Below, piece by piece: positions 35,242 through 45,722 of a stretch of 64,000 nt of DNA. Every line of letters begins with the position of its first letter. The stretch's first letter is position 1. Location: contig WARS01000137.1 in NCBI GenBank assembly GCA_008933995.1, positions 380,501 through 444,500 on the forward strand. The letters run 5' to 3'. Below the pieces are notes generated by a model, which was given only the letters and a program-made list of their open reading frames with translations, made no database searches and was not told the DNA's origin. The DNA comes from Datnioides undecimradiatus (lineage: Eukaryota; Chordata; Actinopteri; Lobotiformes; Datnioididae). A program made the translations under genes and the position numbers.

Positions 35242-36298
35242 GAAACAAGTGTTGATTATTAATGGCTGCAGCTCTGCAAATCAACGCAGGTTCGTCCGCT
35301 TTGTGCGTCCGTGCGACTCAAACGTACTTCAGGTGATCAGGGTTCAGGACACTGCACGCTCATGTAATGCATCCAACACACACACACACACGATTAAACA
35401 CAATAACTGGAAGCTGTACACACCAACTTCAGCATCAAACCCAACTCAGCGTTTCAGCCGTCGGTGTGTCAGTGAATGCAACAGCAGGTTAAAACCTTCC
35501 TCTTGGTGTTTTCTGAGACCCGGGGACCTGTTTCAGTCTTTCAGTCTGATAAAACCAAGACATGAAGTCGTTAAAAAGCAGGTTTTGATATTTTGCTGAC
35601 ATCTGAGGGAAAACCATGTGATTTGACTGAAAGCTCTGGTTTGTGAAGCGTTTAAAGCTTCAGCGTTAGCAGCCGGCTGCAGCAGTGAGAGGGGAACCTT
35701 TCACCTGAGCGTTCACCTGAGCTCGGTGGAGATGTTGTACCATTTAGTACGAAACATGAAGCTGATTCGCGCCGACTAACCAGCGCCAATCGCCCGCCGC
35801 TCAGTCGGAGTGACGTTTCCCTCCCAATCAGAAACTCTAAAGATCCGTCAGCCGCCATCGTCTGCAGCGTCTTCCTTCAGCGTTCACACACGGCGCCCTG
35901 CTGTGACGCGCTGGCCCATCAGGGACCGACGCTGACAGTGTCACATTACCGCTGATGGAATCAGCAGCTCACCACTGGGAGTAATTACAGAGCAGCCCGG
36001 GGCCCGCGGGGCTGCAGAGTCCTTGAAGCTGCAGACGCTGCCCGCGGCGAAGCATCAGCAGACTGACATACCACCACTTCCCCCGCCACAACACGGCGCC
36101 CCCCCCCGTCTCCGGGGACGCTTTCTGGGCGACCGGCGCAGATTTGCTCGTCCGAGCAGCCAAGTGGGTTTTCAGGGGAGCGTCGTTCTCCAGGAAACAG
36201 CAGCTGGTTACCTGCCAGAGCAGCTGCAGCAGGAGAAGACAGCCGAGGGCGGCCGGAGTCCAGCCTCCCAGAATAGAAACACTGTGAGACATGACGGC

Positions 36299-36339
36299 AC
36301 ACACACACACGCACACACACACACGCACACACACACACT
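36299..36339 (+). repeat. interrupted (CA)n microsatellite
   Basis: A CA run interrupted twice by a GCA step. Confidence 0.95.
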
Positions 36340-37348
36340 GTTTATTTACGCTCCAGCAGGCGTGTGTTCAAGAGTAAAGAGGTTAAACTCAGAACACGTT
36401 TGACGCTCCTCGTGCAGCAGCTTCAGACAAAGTCACAGCGGCCGCAACACGACGGCCGGGCGGCGAGACTCGACGAGCGCTCTGCGGGGGCGGGGAGAAA
36501 CTACAGGCCGCGACGCGCCGGGATTGGCGGTGCGATCGAAACCTTCCTGCTGCGAACGAACGCGACGTGCAGCAGGTGTGAACCATCAGTTTCATCACAG
36601 GTGCACAACTGTGATGTCACCATAAGCTCCGGCTCCATACGACAGATAAAGCTGCAGGAGGATGCTCCTTATCTAATGTTCAGTGTTATTAATTATCTCA
36701 TTTATCAAAGGATGCACTGAGTGCCATGTAATGAAATAAGGTAAAAACACATAATATTGATTTTAATGGACACTTGTTCATGTAAAACCCCAGACACAAG
36801 CACTTCATACATGCAGGACTCTGCTGCAGCTGCATTTCCAGGTAATAATAATAAAAATATTAATGAAAACTCATAAAACTAAAAATGACACAAACTGATT
36901 AAAAGCAGGAAGCTTTCAGGTGAAAACTCGTCACCAAATTCAACCATTTTCCAAAAACATCCCGAGCTCCGAGACGCCTGCTGTTCCAGGTGACATCAGT
37001 CTGTGGTTATGTGTGTGTGCCTGCGTGTGTGTGTGTGTGCGCGTCAGGGATCTAATAAAAGGTCAGTGGAGCTGCAGCGTACACGCAGAATGTCAACAGC
37101 TGCTCCACGGCAATGAAAATTCAATTTCACGTGTTCACCCGGTGGTTTTCCAAATGCAAACTGGGCTCCATGAACGCAGCACGGGTCGGCTGCAGCGGCA
37201 AGGACGCGTGTTTAAGGAGAGGTCATGTGATTCTCAAATGAATGATTCACAAACACACTCAGCAGGTGATCATAAATATGTTGGTTGTGTATGTTTTCAC
37301 CTGTTAATGGACCACAAGCAGCGAGAACAGCGAATGATTTACCATCAG

Positions 37349-37414
37349 CCTGTTGTTAGCCTGTTGTTAGCCTGTTGTTAGCCTGTTGTTAGCCTGTTGT
37401 TAGCCTGTTGTTAG
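37349..37414 (+). repeat. 11-bp minisatellite, 6 perfect units
   Basis: Six identical copies of CCTGTTGTTAG (starts 37349, 37360, 37371, 37382, 37393, 37404), followed by degenerate CCTGCTAG and CCCGCTAA. The perfect identity suggests recent expansion. Confidence 0.97.
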
Positions 37415-37951
37415 CCTGCTAGCCCGCTAACCCTGCACAGCTCTGGTCTGGACTACAACAAACGACTTTGATCCATCACTCACTGGTTTTGTGCGACGCA
37501 ATGTGCACAAACTGCAACTTCAAAATCACAGACGGTCCTTAAATGCAGCACAGCAGTGAGCTCCATCAGGCCTGGGTGACGTGATGCTGCGGCAGCGTCT
37601 CCACAAACTGCACGACCGTGCGACTGGACGCCAGTTTTCATCGCTTATTAGCAATCAAAGCTAATTATCAAAGCTGTGAAGCAATTAATCACTAATGAGA
37701 CTCACACTGTTTTATTCCACATGTGGAAAGTTACAGAAAAACTACACCACCTGAAGGTGTCATGGGTGACTGCAGCTTAAATGATAAACTGAACTCAAAC
37801 ACAACACTTCAAAGAGCAACAGTTCAAGACAGAGAGCTGCTGCAGACAGGCTGCAGCTAATGCTATTAGCTAAAGCTACTGTGCTGAGCTGCAGCAGGAC
37901 ACAGAGGAGCAGGTTTCATCATGTGGACAACAACAACCTGAGTCTGTCAGA

Positions 37952-37974
37952 GACACACACACACACACACACAC
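37952..37974 (+). repeat. (AC)n microsatellite
   Basis: A short AC run in intron 1. Confidence 0.9.
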
Positions 37975-38239
37975 TGACGGGGGGCAGCTGGTTCCTGCTG
38001 ACAGCTGATCAGCTGATCGACGCTGGAAGTGCTGTGATTCAGACACTAAAACACAAAAAAACCAGAGTCCAGGCTGAAAAACAACAAAGTTTAAACCAGA
38101 ACACAGAAGCCTCGAAATTCCAAACACAAGCTGTGACAGTGAACGCACCACTGCACTTTTCCCCCCTGTCGTCCTGTTATAATTAGCCAAAACTGTGACA
38201 TTAAACGCATCACTCGCATAGTCACGTGTGTTTCTTGAA

Positions 38240-38289
38240 CACACACACACATTCCATGACACTCCCCCCCCACACACACACACACACAG
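38240..38289 (+). repeat. (AC)n beside the exon 1 donor
   Basis: AC runs at 38240-38250 and 38271-38289 with a C8-9 run between them. In transcript sense intron 1 begins GTAAGC, then a TG run of about 20, a G run, then another TG run. Confidence 0.9.
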
Positions 38290-38294
38290 CTTAC

Positions 38295-38304
38295 CGGCTG
38301 GCAT
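38295..38304 (-). CDS. efr3a: efr3a coding exon 1 (start codon; favoured)
   Basis: On the minus strand ATGCCAGCCG is followed by GTAAGC (donor at 38294-38293). It ends in phase 1, exactly what exon 2 requires, and splicing gives MPAG-VCGCCGPLRPRY. Human EFR3A begins M-P-x-x-V-C with the same spacing, which favours this start. The base at -3 is A, a good initiation context. It sits at the edge of a CpG-rich region, as expected for a first exon. A second candidate start exon lies 100 bases upstream (ATG at 38401-38399). The 5' UTR extent is not determined. Confidence 0.75.
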
Positions 38305-38394
38305 CCTGGTGCTAATGTACCGCAGTTCCTCTGAGCGCTGATTGGTCCCGGGTTAGTTAGCCTCCATGTAGCTTCTCGTGCCGTTTCCGCTCAC

Positions 38395-38401
38395 CTGGCA
38401 T
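38395..38401 (-). CDS. efr3a: efr3a alternative coding exon 1 (candidate)
   Basis: On the minus strand CCGATGCCAG is followed by GTGAGC (donor at 38394-38393). ATG-CCA-G ends in phase 1, so splicing to exon 2 would give MPG-VCGCCGPL. This has the spacing of EFR3B, which starts M-x-G-V-C-G-C-C-G. The context at -3 is C, weaker than the start at 38304. The two exons could be alternatives, or only one may be used. Transcript data would decide. Confidence 0.35.
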
Positions 38402-38960
38402 CGGAATGACGACCCTGTAAACACCAAAGCACCTGTTAGTCACGCGACACATTCAACAGCCGGCTTGCCGTCACACCGGTGAGACACTGAAGCCCCGTTA
38501 ACGGGCTAAAGCTTCGTCCGCCCCCCCCCGCCGCCGCCCCCGCGGGCGAAGTGACACCGAGCAACAAGCCCGTCAGACGGCGAGTGTCCGGGGGAGTTAC
38601 CGCGGCAGCTGACCGGCCCTGTGAGCTCCACTCACCGCTCACAGGACACACACGGAGCCGCTACGGAGACCCGAGCCGGTGCACGTACCTGCAGGTAAAC
38701 AGCAGACGGCCGGACTCGCTGCCGCACGTTACTACACTGCTTCCTGCTTTACGGTGACACACAACACGGAAGTGTGCGCTGCGGCGGAGCAGCTCCTAAA
38801 ACCGCCCCCCTCCCTCCTCCCTCCTCCTCCTCCTCCTCCTCCTCCTCCGCCTCCTCCCGCTGCCGGAGCTGAGCACAGGGACGGTGGAGGAGCGGGGCAC
38901 AGCTAATTATAGCCGCCTGCAGAGAGGCGCGCAGCCGCTGCGAGTAACGCTGCCGCACCG
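38402..38960 (-). promoter_or_regulatory. CpG-rich promoter/5' UTR region of efr3a
   Basis: This stretch is GC-rich with many CpGs (for example CGCCGCCGCCCCCGCGGGCG and clusters to about 38960), unlike its flanks. It lies immediately upstream of the start codon, which is the usual architecture of a CpG-island promoter. A CCAAT motif (minus-strand ACCAATCAG, 38346-38338) lies between the two start-exon candidates. There is no clear TATA box. A (CTC)n tract is at 38805-38860. The transcription start cannot be fixed from sequence. Confidence 0.55.
38805..38860 (+). repeat. (CTC)n microsatellite in promoter region
   Basis: A CTC run of about 14 units with flanking C-rich sequence. It is the source of poly-Pro and poly-Glu chance frames. 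Confidence 0.95.
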
Positions 38961-40390
38961 CGCGAACAGCAGACTCCTTCAGCTGCACCTGAGTTTACAC
39001 TGAGTTTACATGTTTAGCTCCCACTCACACGCTAAACACGCACCTTACATCTGAAATCAGCTGACTGTGGAAGATTGATCTGACTGATTACTCATTCTGA
39101 AACACGCGCATTAATCATCACTTCTCCTTCAGGCGTCACTAAAGGATCAGTTCACCCAGATTATAAACCAGAGCAGGCTGCTGACCGTGAACAAAGATGG
39201 CCGAGGGGCCTTCACTTCCTCTCGCTGTTCAACATTTGGAGGCTGCGGCATCGACGACCCGCCTGAATCAACCCATCGTGACCCAGCGACCTTCATCTGA
39301 GCGTCAGATATCATCAAAACCAAACTTATGAGAGGGCAGAGGGGGTGACGGGCGGCCCTGAGCTGCAGCTGTCGGCGCCCTCCGGCCTCAGAGACGCACA
39401 GTCAAAGATGCATTTTGCAGTTTTACTGGCGACGAGTTTGTCCACAGGTCACGGGGGCGGCTAAAACACACCCGCCATGTTTAGGCCAAATCTGCACACA
39501 CTCATGATGCGTTTACTGTCATTAGCCCCGCTGGATTGTATCATGCACATTAGTTTAATGGAGAGGAGAAACGGGCCTGCGACGTCACTAATGATGTCAC
39601 AAGAGAATAACGATGTCATTAAGCTCGCCAGTGGGACCAAAAGTGTCCGACGGACGTTAATTATCCAGAGCCCAGCTAAATATATCTCTGCTGGTGTGTG
39701 AAAGTGTGCCCGTTGTGCTTTTTAAGCTCTTAAGGACCTTTGCTGCACCGTCCGACGGACTTAGAGGTGATTAAAGGCTTTGGCGCCACAGATGGCACGC
39801 CGAGCGTCTGTTTAAAGTCAAACGACACAGCGGCGAGCGGCACCGCTGCCCGCCGCCCAAATAAATCAAAATGTTTGAAAAAAAAAGTGTTTTTGTGTAA
39901 TTACTCTAATGCAGCGGCGACCACATGTCGCAGCTGAGGCGGAGCTGCACGCTGGCTTCACATGAAGCTGGAGGGGCGGGGCTGTGGGCGGGGCTGAGGA
40001 CGGCGGGGGGCGTGTTGTGTTTACTGACCAAACATCAACAGATTTAGCAGACAGACAGAAAACTGTCAGGGGTATTAGTGTTACCTCAGCAGGAAGGTGT
40101 TTCACTCAGATTAATGGGACGTTCTGACTGGTTGGACAGGATGGAGGGGGCGGGACTTAACACAGGCAGCGACCAATGACCAGAAGCTGCCAAGCTTCAC
40201 TTTCCCTGCAAGTCAAACCACAGGCATGCGGCGGGGTGGTCACGCTTTGTTGCCCGTAGCAACAGAGCCTGAAACTGCACCGGCATCATGTTACAGCCTC
40301 TGCAGGCGAACACTGAGGCTGCTCTCAGATCAGTGAAGTTAATCCAGTCCTGCAGCGAAGGAGGCCGAGGTGGGAGCGATGCACGGTCTC

Positions 40391-40535
40391 TAATCCAGAT
40401 TAAAGGAACAGTGCAACGTTCTGCAGAGACACGTCAGATGACCAGCATGAAGCCACTACAGCTGACGGTTATCTTAGCTTAGCATAAAGGCTGGAAACAG
40501 GGGAAACAGCTAGCCTGGCTCTCCCTACATATAAA
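40391..40535 (+). repeat. teleost interspersed repeat ('TTAGCTTAGCATAAAG')
   Basis: TTATCTTAGCTTAGCATAAA then GGCTGGAAACAGGGGAAACA and GCTAGCCTGGCTCTCC is a very characteristic word order of a repeat abundant in percomorph fishes. The 5' part (TTAAAGGAACAGTGCAACGT) is also typical. The 3' part fades into degenerate sequence after about 40535. Element class is not known to me. Confidence 0.75.
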
Positions 40536-43500
40536 ACCACTAAACTACACAGATCTGTTCTAAACTCTATTCAGTAATGAAGCTCAAAGCAGCGAGCTCC
40601 TGATACTTGAATGAATCGTCACTTCCTCTGGGTCACTTCCTGCTCAGTGGGAACCTGACATGACAACCTGACAATCAATGAGGAGAAAGAAAGTGGACGA
40701 TTTGAGGTTGTGGAGGATGCCACAGCCTCAGCAGGGCATTATTTATTTTTATTTACTGGATTTATTCACGCAGATATGACACAAAACAGCTATATGATGA
40801 AAAAAATGAGAGACAACCAAAAAAAATCTAAAAACTAAACAACAATAAATCAGAAAAACACAAAAACTATGACAACAAGCACCAAAACTGAGCAGAAACA
40901 GCCGAACAACCTGATGAAACCAATGAAACGCATGAATTAAAGGTGACGACAGCTTCCTCTGAGCACGATGAGCTCTCAATAACCTTCGTTTGGACTGTTT
41001 TATTACAAATAAAATGAATAGATTTAATAAAAAACTTGTTTAGAGTCAAACCAGTCATTGAAAACATGCAGGTTGAGTGTGTTCGAGCCTAAAACCGGAG
41101 ACTGTGAACACACGGGCGTCTGCTCTGCTCTCAGAACCTTAAAGATTTGACGAAATCGAGCTGAAAAGTGTCCAAAAGAAGCAAAACGTTCGTCTTTCAC
41201 AAGGGTTCAGGTTGAGGAACGTCTCACATCTCAGCTCAACTAATAATTAAGCTGAAGGTCGTGAGTTCATCGCTCATTTACATTCAGAGTGCTGCAGGGA
41301 GGAAGACACCGGAGTCTTTCACTGTGACGAAGCTCAGAAGTGTATAAATCCACTCGATGCAGTGAGTCCGAGTCCGAGCAGCAGTTCACTCTTTCATTAG
41401 AACAGTCTGTGCGTCCACGGTCGTCTCCTGTTTACCCGAGCGGCTTCGTCCTGAAACTCTGTGTTCGATCGCAAATGTGCACACGTGACTCGATCGATGT
41501 CTCGCTTCCACACAGTCGTCAGCGCTGCGCCCAGAGGTGGAGGTGACAGGTGCTGCAGAAAGCCTCAGTTTGCACTTCAAAGAGGCTGCGTGGACGGAGG
41601 ACGGGCGGGTGAGCTGCAGGACAGGAAGCTGGAGTTTAACATCCAGGCCGGAGGCGGCGGAGATGGCGCCGGCGAACAGGTCACCGCTGACAGAGTGTGA
41701 TGTACGTGAGCCCACCAGCTGTGCAGGGTCACACTGGGCCGTCCTGCTGAGCCTCGGTGCGCCGCCGTGTCCTGCACTGTTGGCACCGGTCGGACAACTG
41801 AGCATGTGGAACGATCACTCTGACTGGCTGCTGAGCACGATGGTGGTCACACACAGCCGAGGGCGTCTGCAGCCTCATCAGACGTGTTAGAGCATCTGTG
41901 GAGAGCGAGAGGGGTGTGTGACAGAGCTGAAAACACTGCTGTGCTCTCAGTTTGGACATCAGCAGCTCGTCCTTTTAAATGACGAACACAGACCAGCGCC
42001 ACCTGCTGGTAGGGAGGGCTGTTTCCTCCGACGCAGGCGCAGAGCGCACAGGCCCGTCGGCTGTGATCTCTGCGGTTTGTCTGTTTGCTTTGTGCACAAA
42101 CAACACGTGTGGCAGCAAAAGTGTTTGCAGCTGTTTTTTCGGTGCTCTAACCTGCAGACCGGAGGGAAACACCTGCAGCAGACGGGAGGAGAAGCTGCTT
42201 CAGATCTGACCAGCTTTAAAAAGTCGCCTTTGGTGCAAACATTTTGTGCAAAGAGTCATTAAATCAAATCTGGGAATGTTTCTATAAATGTAAAGTTACA
42301 TATCTACAGACATATCTATGCATCTATGCATGTAAATGACAAAAATGCATTAAATCATCACGAAGCTGCAGGTTTTTGAACTGTGAAGACTGAAATAACA
42401 ACAATGTAAACTGAAAACAAATAGAACATTTGAACTTTAAACTTCCTGTTCGTCTCCTGCAGCTGAGCAGCAGCAGAGATGCTTCATGTCCTCTGTGTGA
42501 GCATGTGCAAGTTATTTATTGTCACATAAAGTGACAATAATGTGATAAATCGGAGCTTTGAGTTGAAAACTGCAGCGTTCCTCCTCGCCGTCGTCTCCCC
42601 GCGGCTTCAGAGTCGTGTCCGGACTCGACCCGACAAACCTGCGCGTCGACTCCTCTGATGACCAGCCCTTGTTTCGGAGAGGAGGGCGGGGCCGGACACT
42701 TCCTTTAAGCAGGTGATGCGTCTCGACGCCGTCACCCATTGGCTGTCAGACTGCACGAATGATTCAGGTTGTTTCATGTTCCCTGAGTCTCTCTGTCTGC
42801 AGTAACATGACCATAAAGGACTGCATCAATGCATTTATTCCATTTATTAGCACATCTGTGATTGATTTAACAATTATTACTGAGATTAATCAGATAAAAG
42901 TGACGTCATCAGCAAATTGAAATACACATTGTTGTGTAAATCCACAGTTTTTTGTGATGACGGCTGAAGAACACATTTTAGCGTTTTAGTGAATGAACAA
43001 CACTGCAGTTATACATGAACTGCAGATTTTACATGTTATATTTGAAATTTGAAAAGTATAAAACTATTTCCAATAAAATTCAAGTCTGTGTCTGTGTCTC
43101 ATAACGTGCATTAACAGGCTGTAAAATGGACAAACCACATCACGGCGGCACATTCGGAGTCATAGGGTTAAGATGCTTTCCTACCGAAGATGCCGAGACA
43201 TGAGTGAGTTTCAGTTTTTTGGACGAAGCTGCATCTTTAGGCTGCGTTAGTGCATTTTAAGGATAAATGCATAAAGGAATAATCATTTCACAGCTTATTA
43301 AGTTGTATTCGCTGACCTGTTGTCATAAAAAGGCCGCGATCATCCCGTTAGACCAGCTGTTCAATGCAGGTCTCGCCTTTTAGCTCCGCTTTGGTCTCCA
43401 CCGGCCCGCCACTGCAAAGATCTGCAGAGCTGCTGACAAACAGCTGTGATTCAGGCGACGAGAGCATTGTATTCAAAACTTGAGTCAAAGAAAGAGCCGA

Positions 43501-44389
43501 CGCTCCGTCTGGTCTGAACTTCTCTCTCTCTGCTTTGTGAGCTTTAAATCATGGCGCAGTGAATCCGTGACGCACCCTGTGGTGAAACCTGGCTTTATGC
43601 ACCAACTCAAGAAGCTTCTGCTGTGAAAAATTAATGACACACAGAAAAAAAACACCCTCCGCTCTCGACGCCGGCGCTGTCATTTCATTTCTGTCAGATG
43701 TGAAAGGTGTCGCAGCACCTGCCTCTCTGCTGTGGGGCTAAGAATAGCAGCATTTAGATCAAGGTGAGACGGGAGGTGTGGAGGAATGAAAGCGGAGCGA
43801 GAGTACGAGCGTACCTGCAACTGTGAGATCAGAGGTGTGCAGGGAGCGAAGTTTCAGAGAAACGATAAGAAGATTCAGCGAGAGCAGCGAGAACCATGGT
43901 CCCGATCCCGCAGTAAAATCCTGCTGGAAGCCTGGTCGCTTTGTGTCTTCAGCTCTCACCGATTGAACTTTGTAGTTTTGCATAGTATTGTGAAATCACC
44001 CACGGTAGCTTGATGTGTTTATATCTAACTAGGGTTCCCACAAAGCAGTGATTGCAGAGACGTGCACACTGCTGGAAGGTGTGTGTTTGCAGCAAGATCA
44101 CCAATAAACAACATAACAGCACCGGGTCATCACCGGAGACGAGGGCGGAGCTCTGCAGCAGCAGACACAGTGGAGGAGCCCAGAGTGTCCAACATGGAGC
44201 TGAACCAAGAGCCTGGTCGTCGTTTCCTCCGACATTCGCTGGGTGGTGCGTCATGAATTCGTCCTCCTGCTGTTCAGAGGGTGGTGCACATGACCTGAAC
44301 TGTGACACCATCACACCCTCTAGTCTCCACCCGCCCAAATCACTGGATTTGGTGACAGACACTTCTTCTTCTTCTGAATGTGGAGCTGA

Positions 44390-44530
44390 AAGGTCTCCAC
44401 AGTGGAGGAGGTCCAGAGGACGTCACAGATGGAGCAGGACTTCCAGGGAGAGATCAGAGCGTCACTGCACAAGGTCACTACTCTGAAGGAGGGCGGCCAT
44501 GTTTAAGGTTCTGGCTTCTTAAAGGTGCAG
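44390..44530 (+). repeat. dispersed repeat, copy 2 (partner near 4.85 kb)
   Basis: Shares CAGTGGAGGAGGTC, CACTGCACAAGGT, ACTCTGAAGG and a GGCGG block, in the same order and orientation, with the copy in efr3a intron 4. The tail TTCTTAAAGGTGCAGTCCT is typical of fish short repeats. Flanking sequence from 44.10 kb may belong to the same insertion. Confidence 0.5.
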
Positions 44531-45559
44531 TCCTACTCTTGTTCAGCCCTTTGATTGGTTGCAGCTTGCGTTTTTATTCACCTTGTGACAGATAATCACG
44601 TCTCCAGCCGTCAGACTCCTGCAGGAGAACATAAAAGCTGCTCCGACCAGGCCTGCAGGAGGTTTGACTCTCATGCTGTGTCGCGTTAAACAAAATAACA
44701 TTTCAGAGTTTCCTCGGTGTTTCTTCAGTTTGTTATTGTTGAAGGGGAGAAGCCTCAGTCTGAAAACTGCTGCTAGGCTGCTGTAAACCCTCAGGCTCCC
44801 AGGCGGCTCCGACGGGTTGGCGTGACAAGCCAATCGGTGACAAGGAGGCAGGAGTCCCAGGGCGCAGAGCGAGGAATGCACCGACTCAGATCAATGTGAG
44901 CCCGAGAGCCGAGGAGACTCTGAAAACAATGAGTCATCCTCCGTCAGCGGGAGGAGATGAAGGCTCTGAGGGTGGAGCAGCGGTGATGACAGAAGACGTC
45001 AGTCCTGAAGCAGACAGGTGGAGGGACGACGGGTGTGTGATCACCTGCAGAGACGCACAAGAACCCACTCGCGCAGACGTGGGCAGGGTTTTAATGGCTT
45101 TCACAACTTTTAATTACTCATCCAGCGATAGTTTTACACCTGCCGGCACCACGTGATCTGCAGAGAGGGATCAGACAGGCGCAGCTTTTGAGTTTCCAGA
45201 TCCTGCAAATCAACCCGGAGGCTCCGGGAATGAGAACAGCTGAGGATGAGAACCACAGAAGAAGAGAAACTGAGCTTCTGTGACGCTTTGACGTGTGGAC
45301 GGGCGAGTTCAGGCATCGAACCTCCAACTGTCGGTGCTCGGGAACCAGAAACCGGAAAGACCTGCTGGAGCCTGAAATCCTTTTCTCTCTGCACGACCGA
45401 CCGTTCACGTGTCTACGTTTCCAGGTCATTAGTCATGGCGCTAGAGGCACAGACGTTCATGGTTCCCAGAGGATGAGTCCTACTGTCTTCTCCTTAATGA
45501 GGTTAAATTAAACATATTTTAAACTGGGTCCACCGTTTCATCTTTTGTAGCATGCTTTG

Positions 45560-45588
45560 TTTATTATTATTATTATTATTATTATTAT
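45560..45588 (+). repeat. (ATT)n microsatellite
   Basis: Perfect ATT run of about ten units. Confidence 0.95.
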
Positions 45589-45599
45589 CATAGCGCCAC

Positions 45600-45722
45600 A
45601 GTACGTTGTTATTGCGCTACTGCTAACATGCTAAAATAAGATGGTGAACAACTTAAACATCAACAGTCCAGGATTATGATTGCTAGCATGTTAGCATGCC
45701 GTTGTTAGCATTTAGCCAGACC
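45600..45722 (+). repeat. teleost interspersed repeat ('GCTAACATGCTAAAATAAGA')
   Basis: CTGCTAACATGCTAAAATAA followed by GATGGTGAACA, TAAACATCA and, after an internal deletion, TGCTAGCATGTTAGCATGCC and TTAGCATTTAGC. This order matches a repeat widespread in acanthomorph fishes. It is old and shortened. Confidence 0.7.

Larger units (their letters stand above)
26621..38294 (-). other. efr3a intron 1, 5' half: noncoding, STR-rich
   Basis: This half of intron 1 carries an exceptional density of simple repeats, especially 31.48-36.34 kb, plus an 11-bp minisatellite at 37.35 kb. It also has GC-rich and CpG-containing patches (27.2-28.9 kb and 34.3-34.6 kb) that give long but meaningless open frames, the longest 258 codons on the minus strand at 34.0-34.8 kb. 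The donor of coding exon 1 (GTAAGC at 38294) is followed almost at once by a GT run. No nested gene is supported. Confidence 0.6.

Noticed and set aside
41386-41890. Overlapping open frames on both strands (up to 139 codons)
   Set aside because: Both strands are open at once in GC-rich sequence, no domain is recognised, and exon borders are not convincing.
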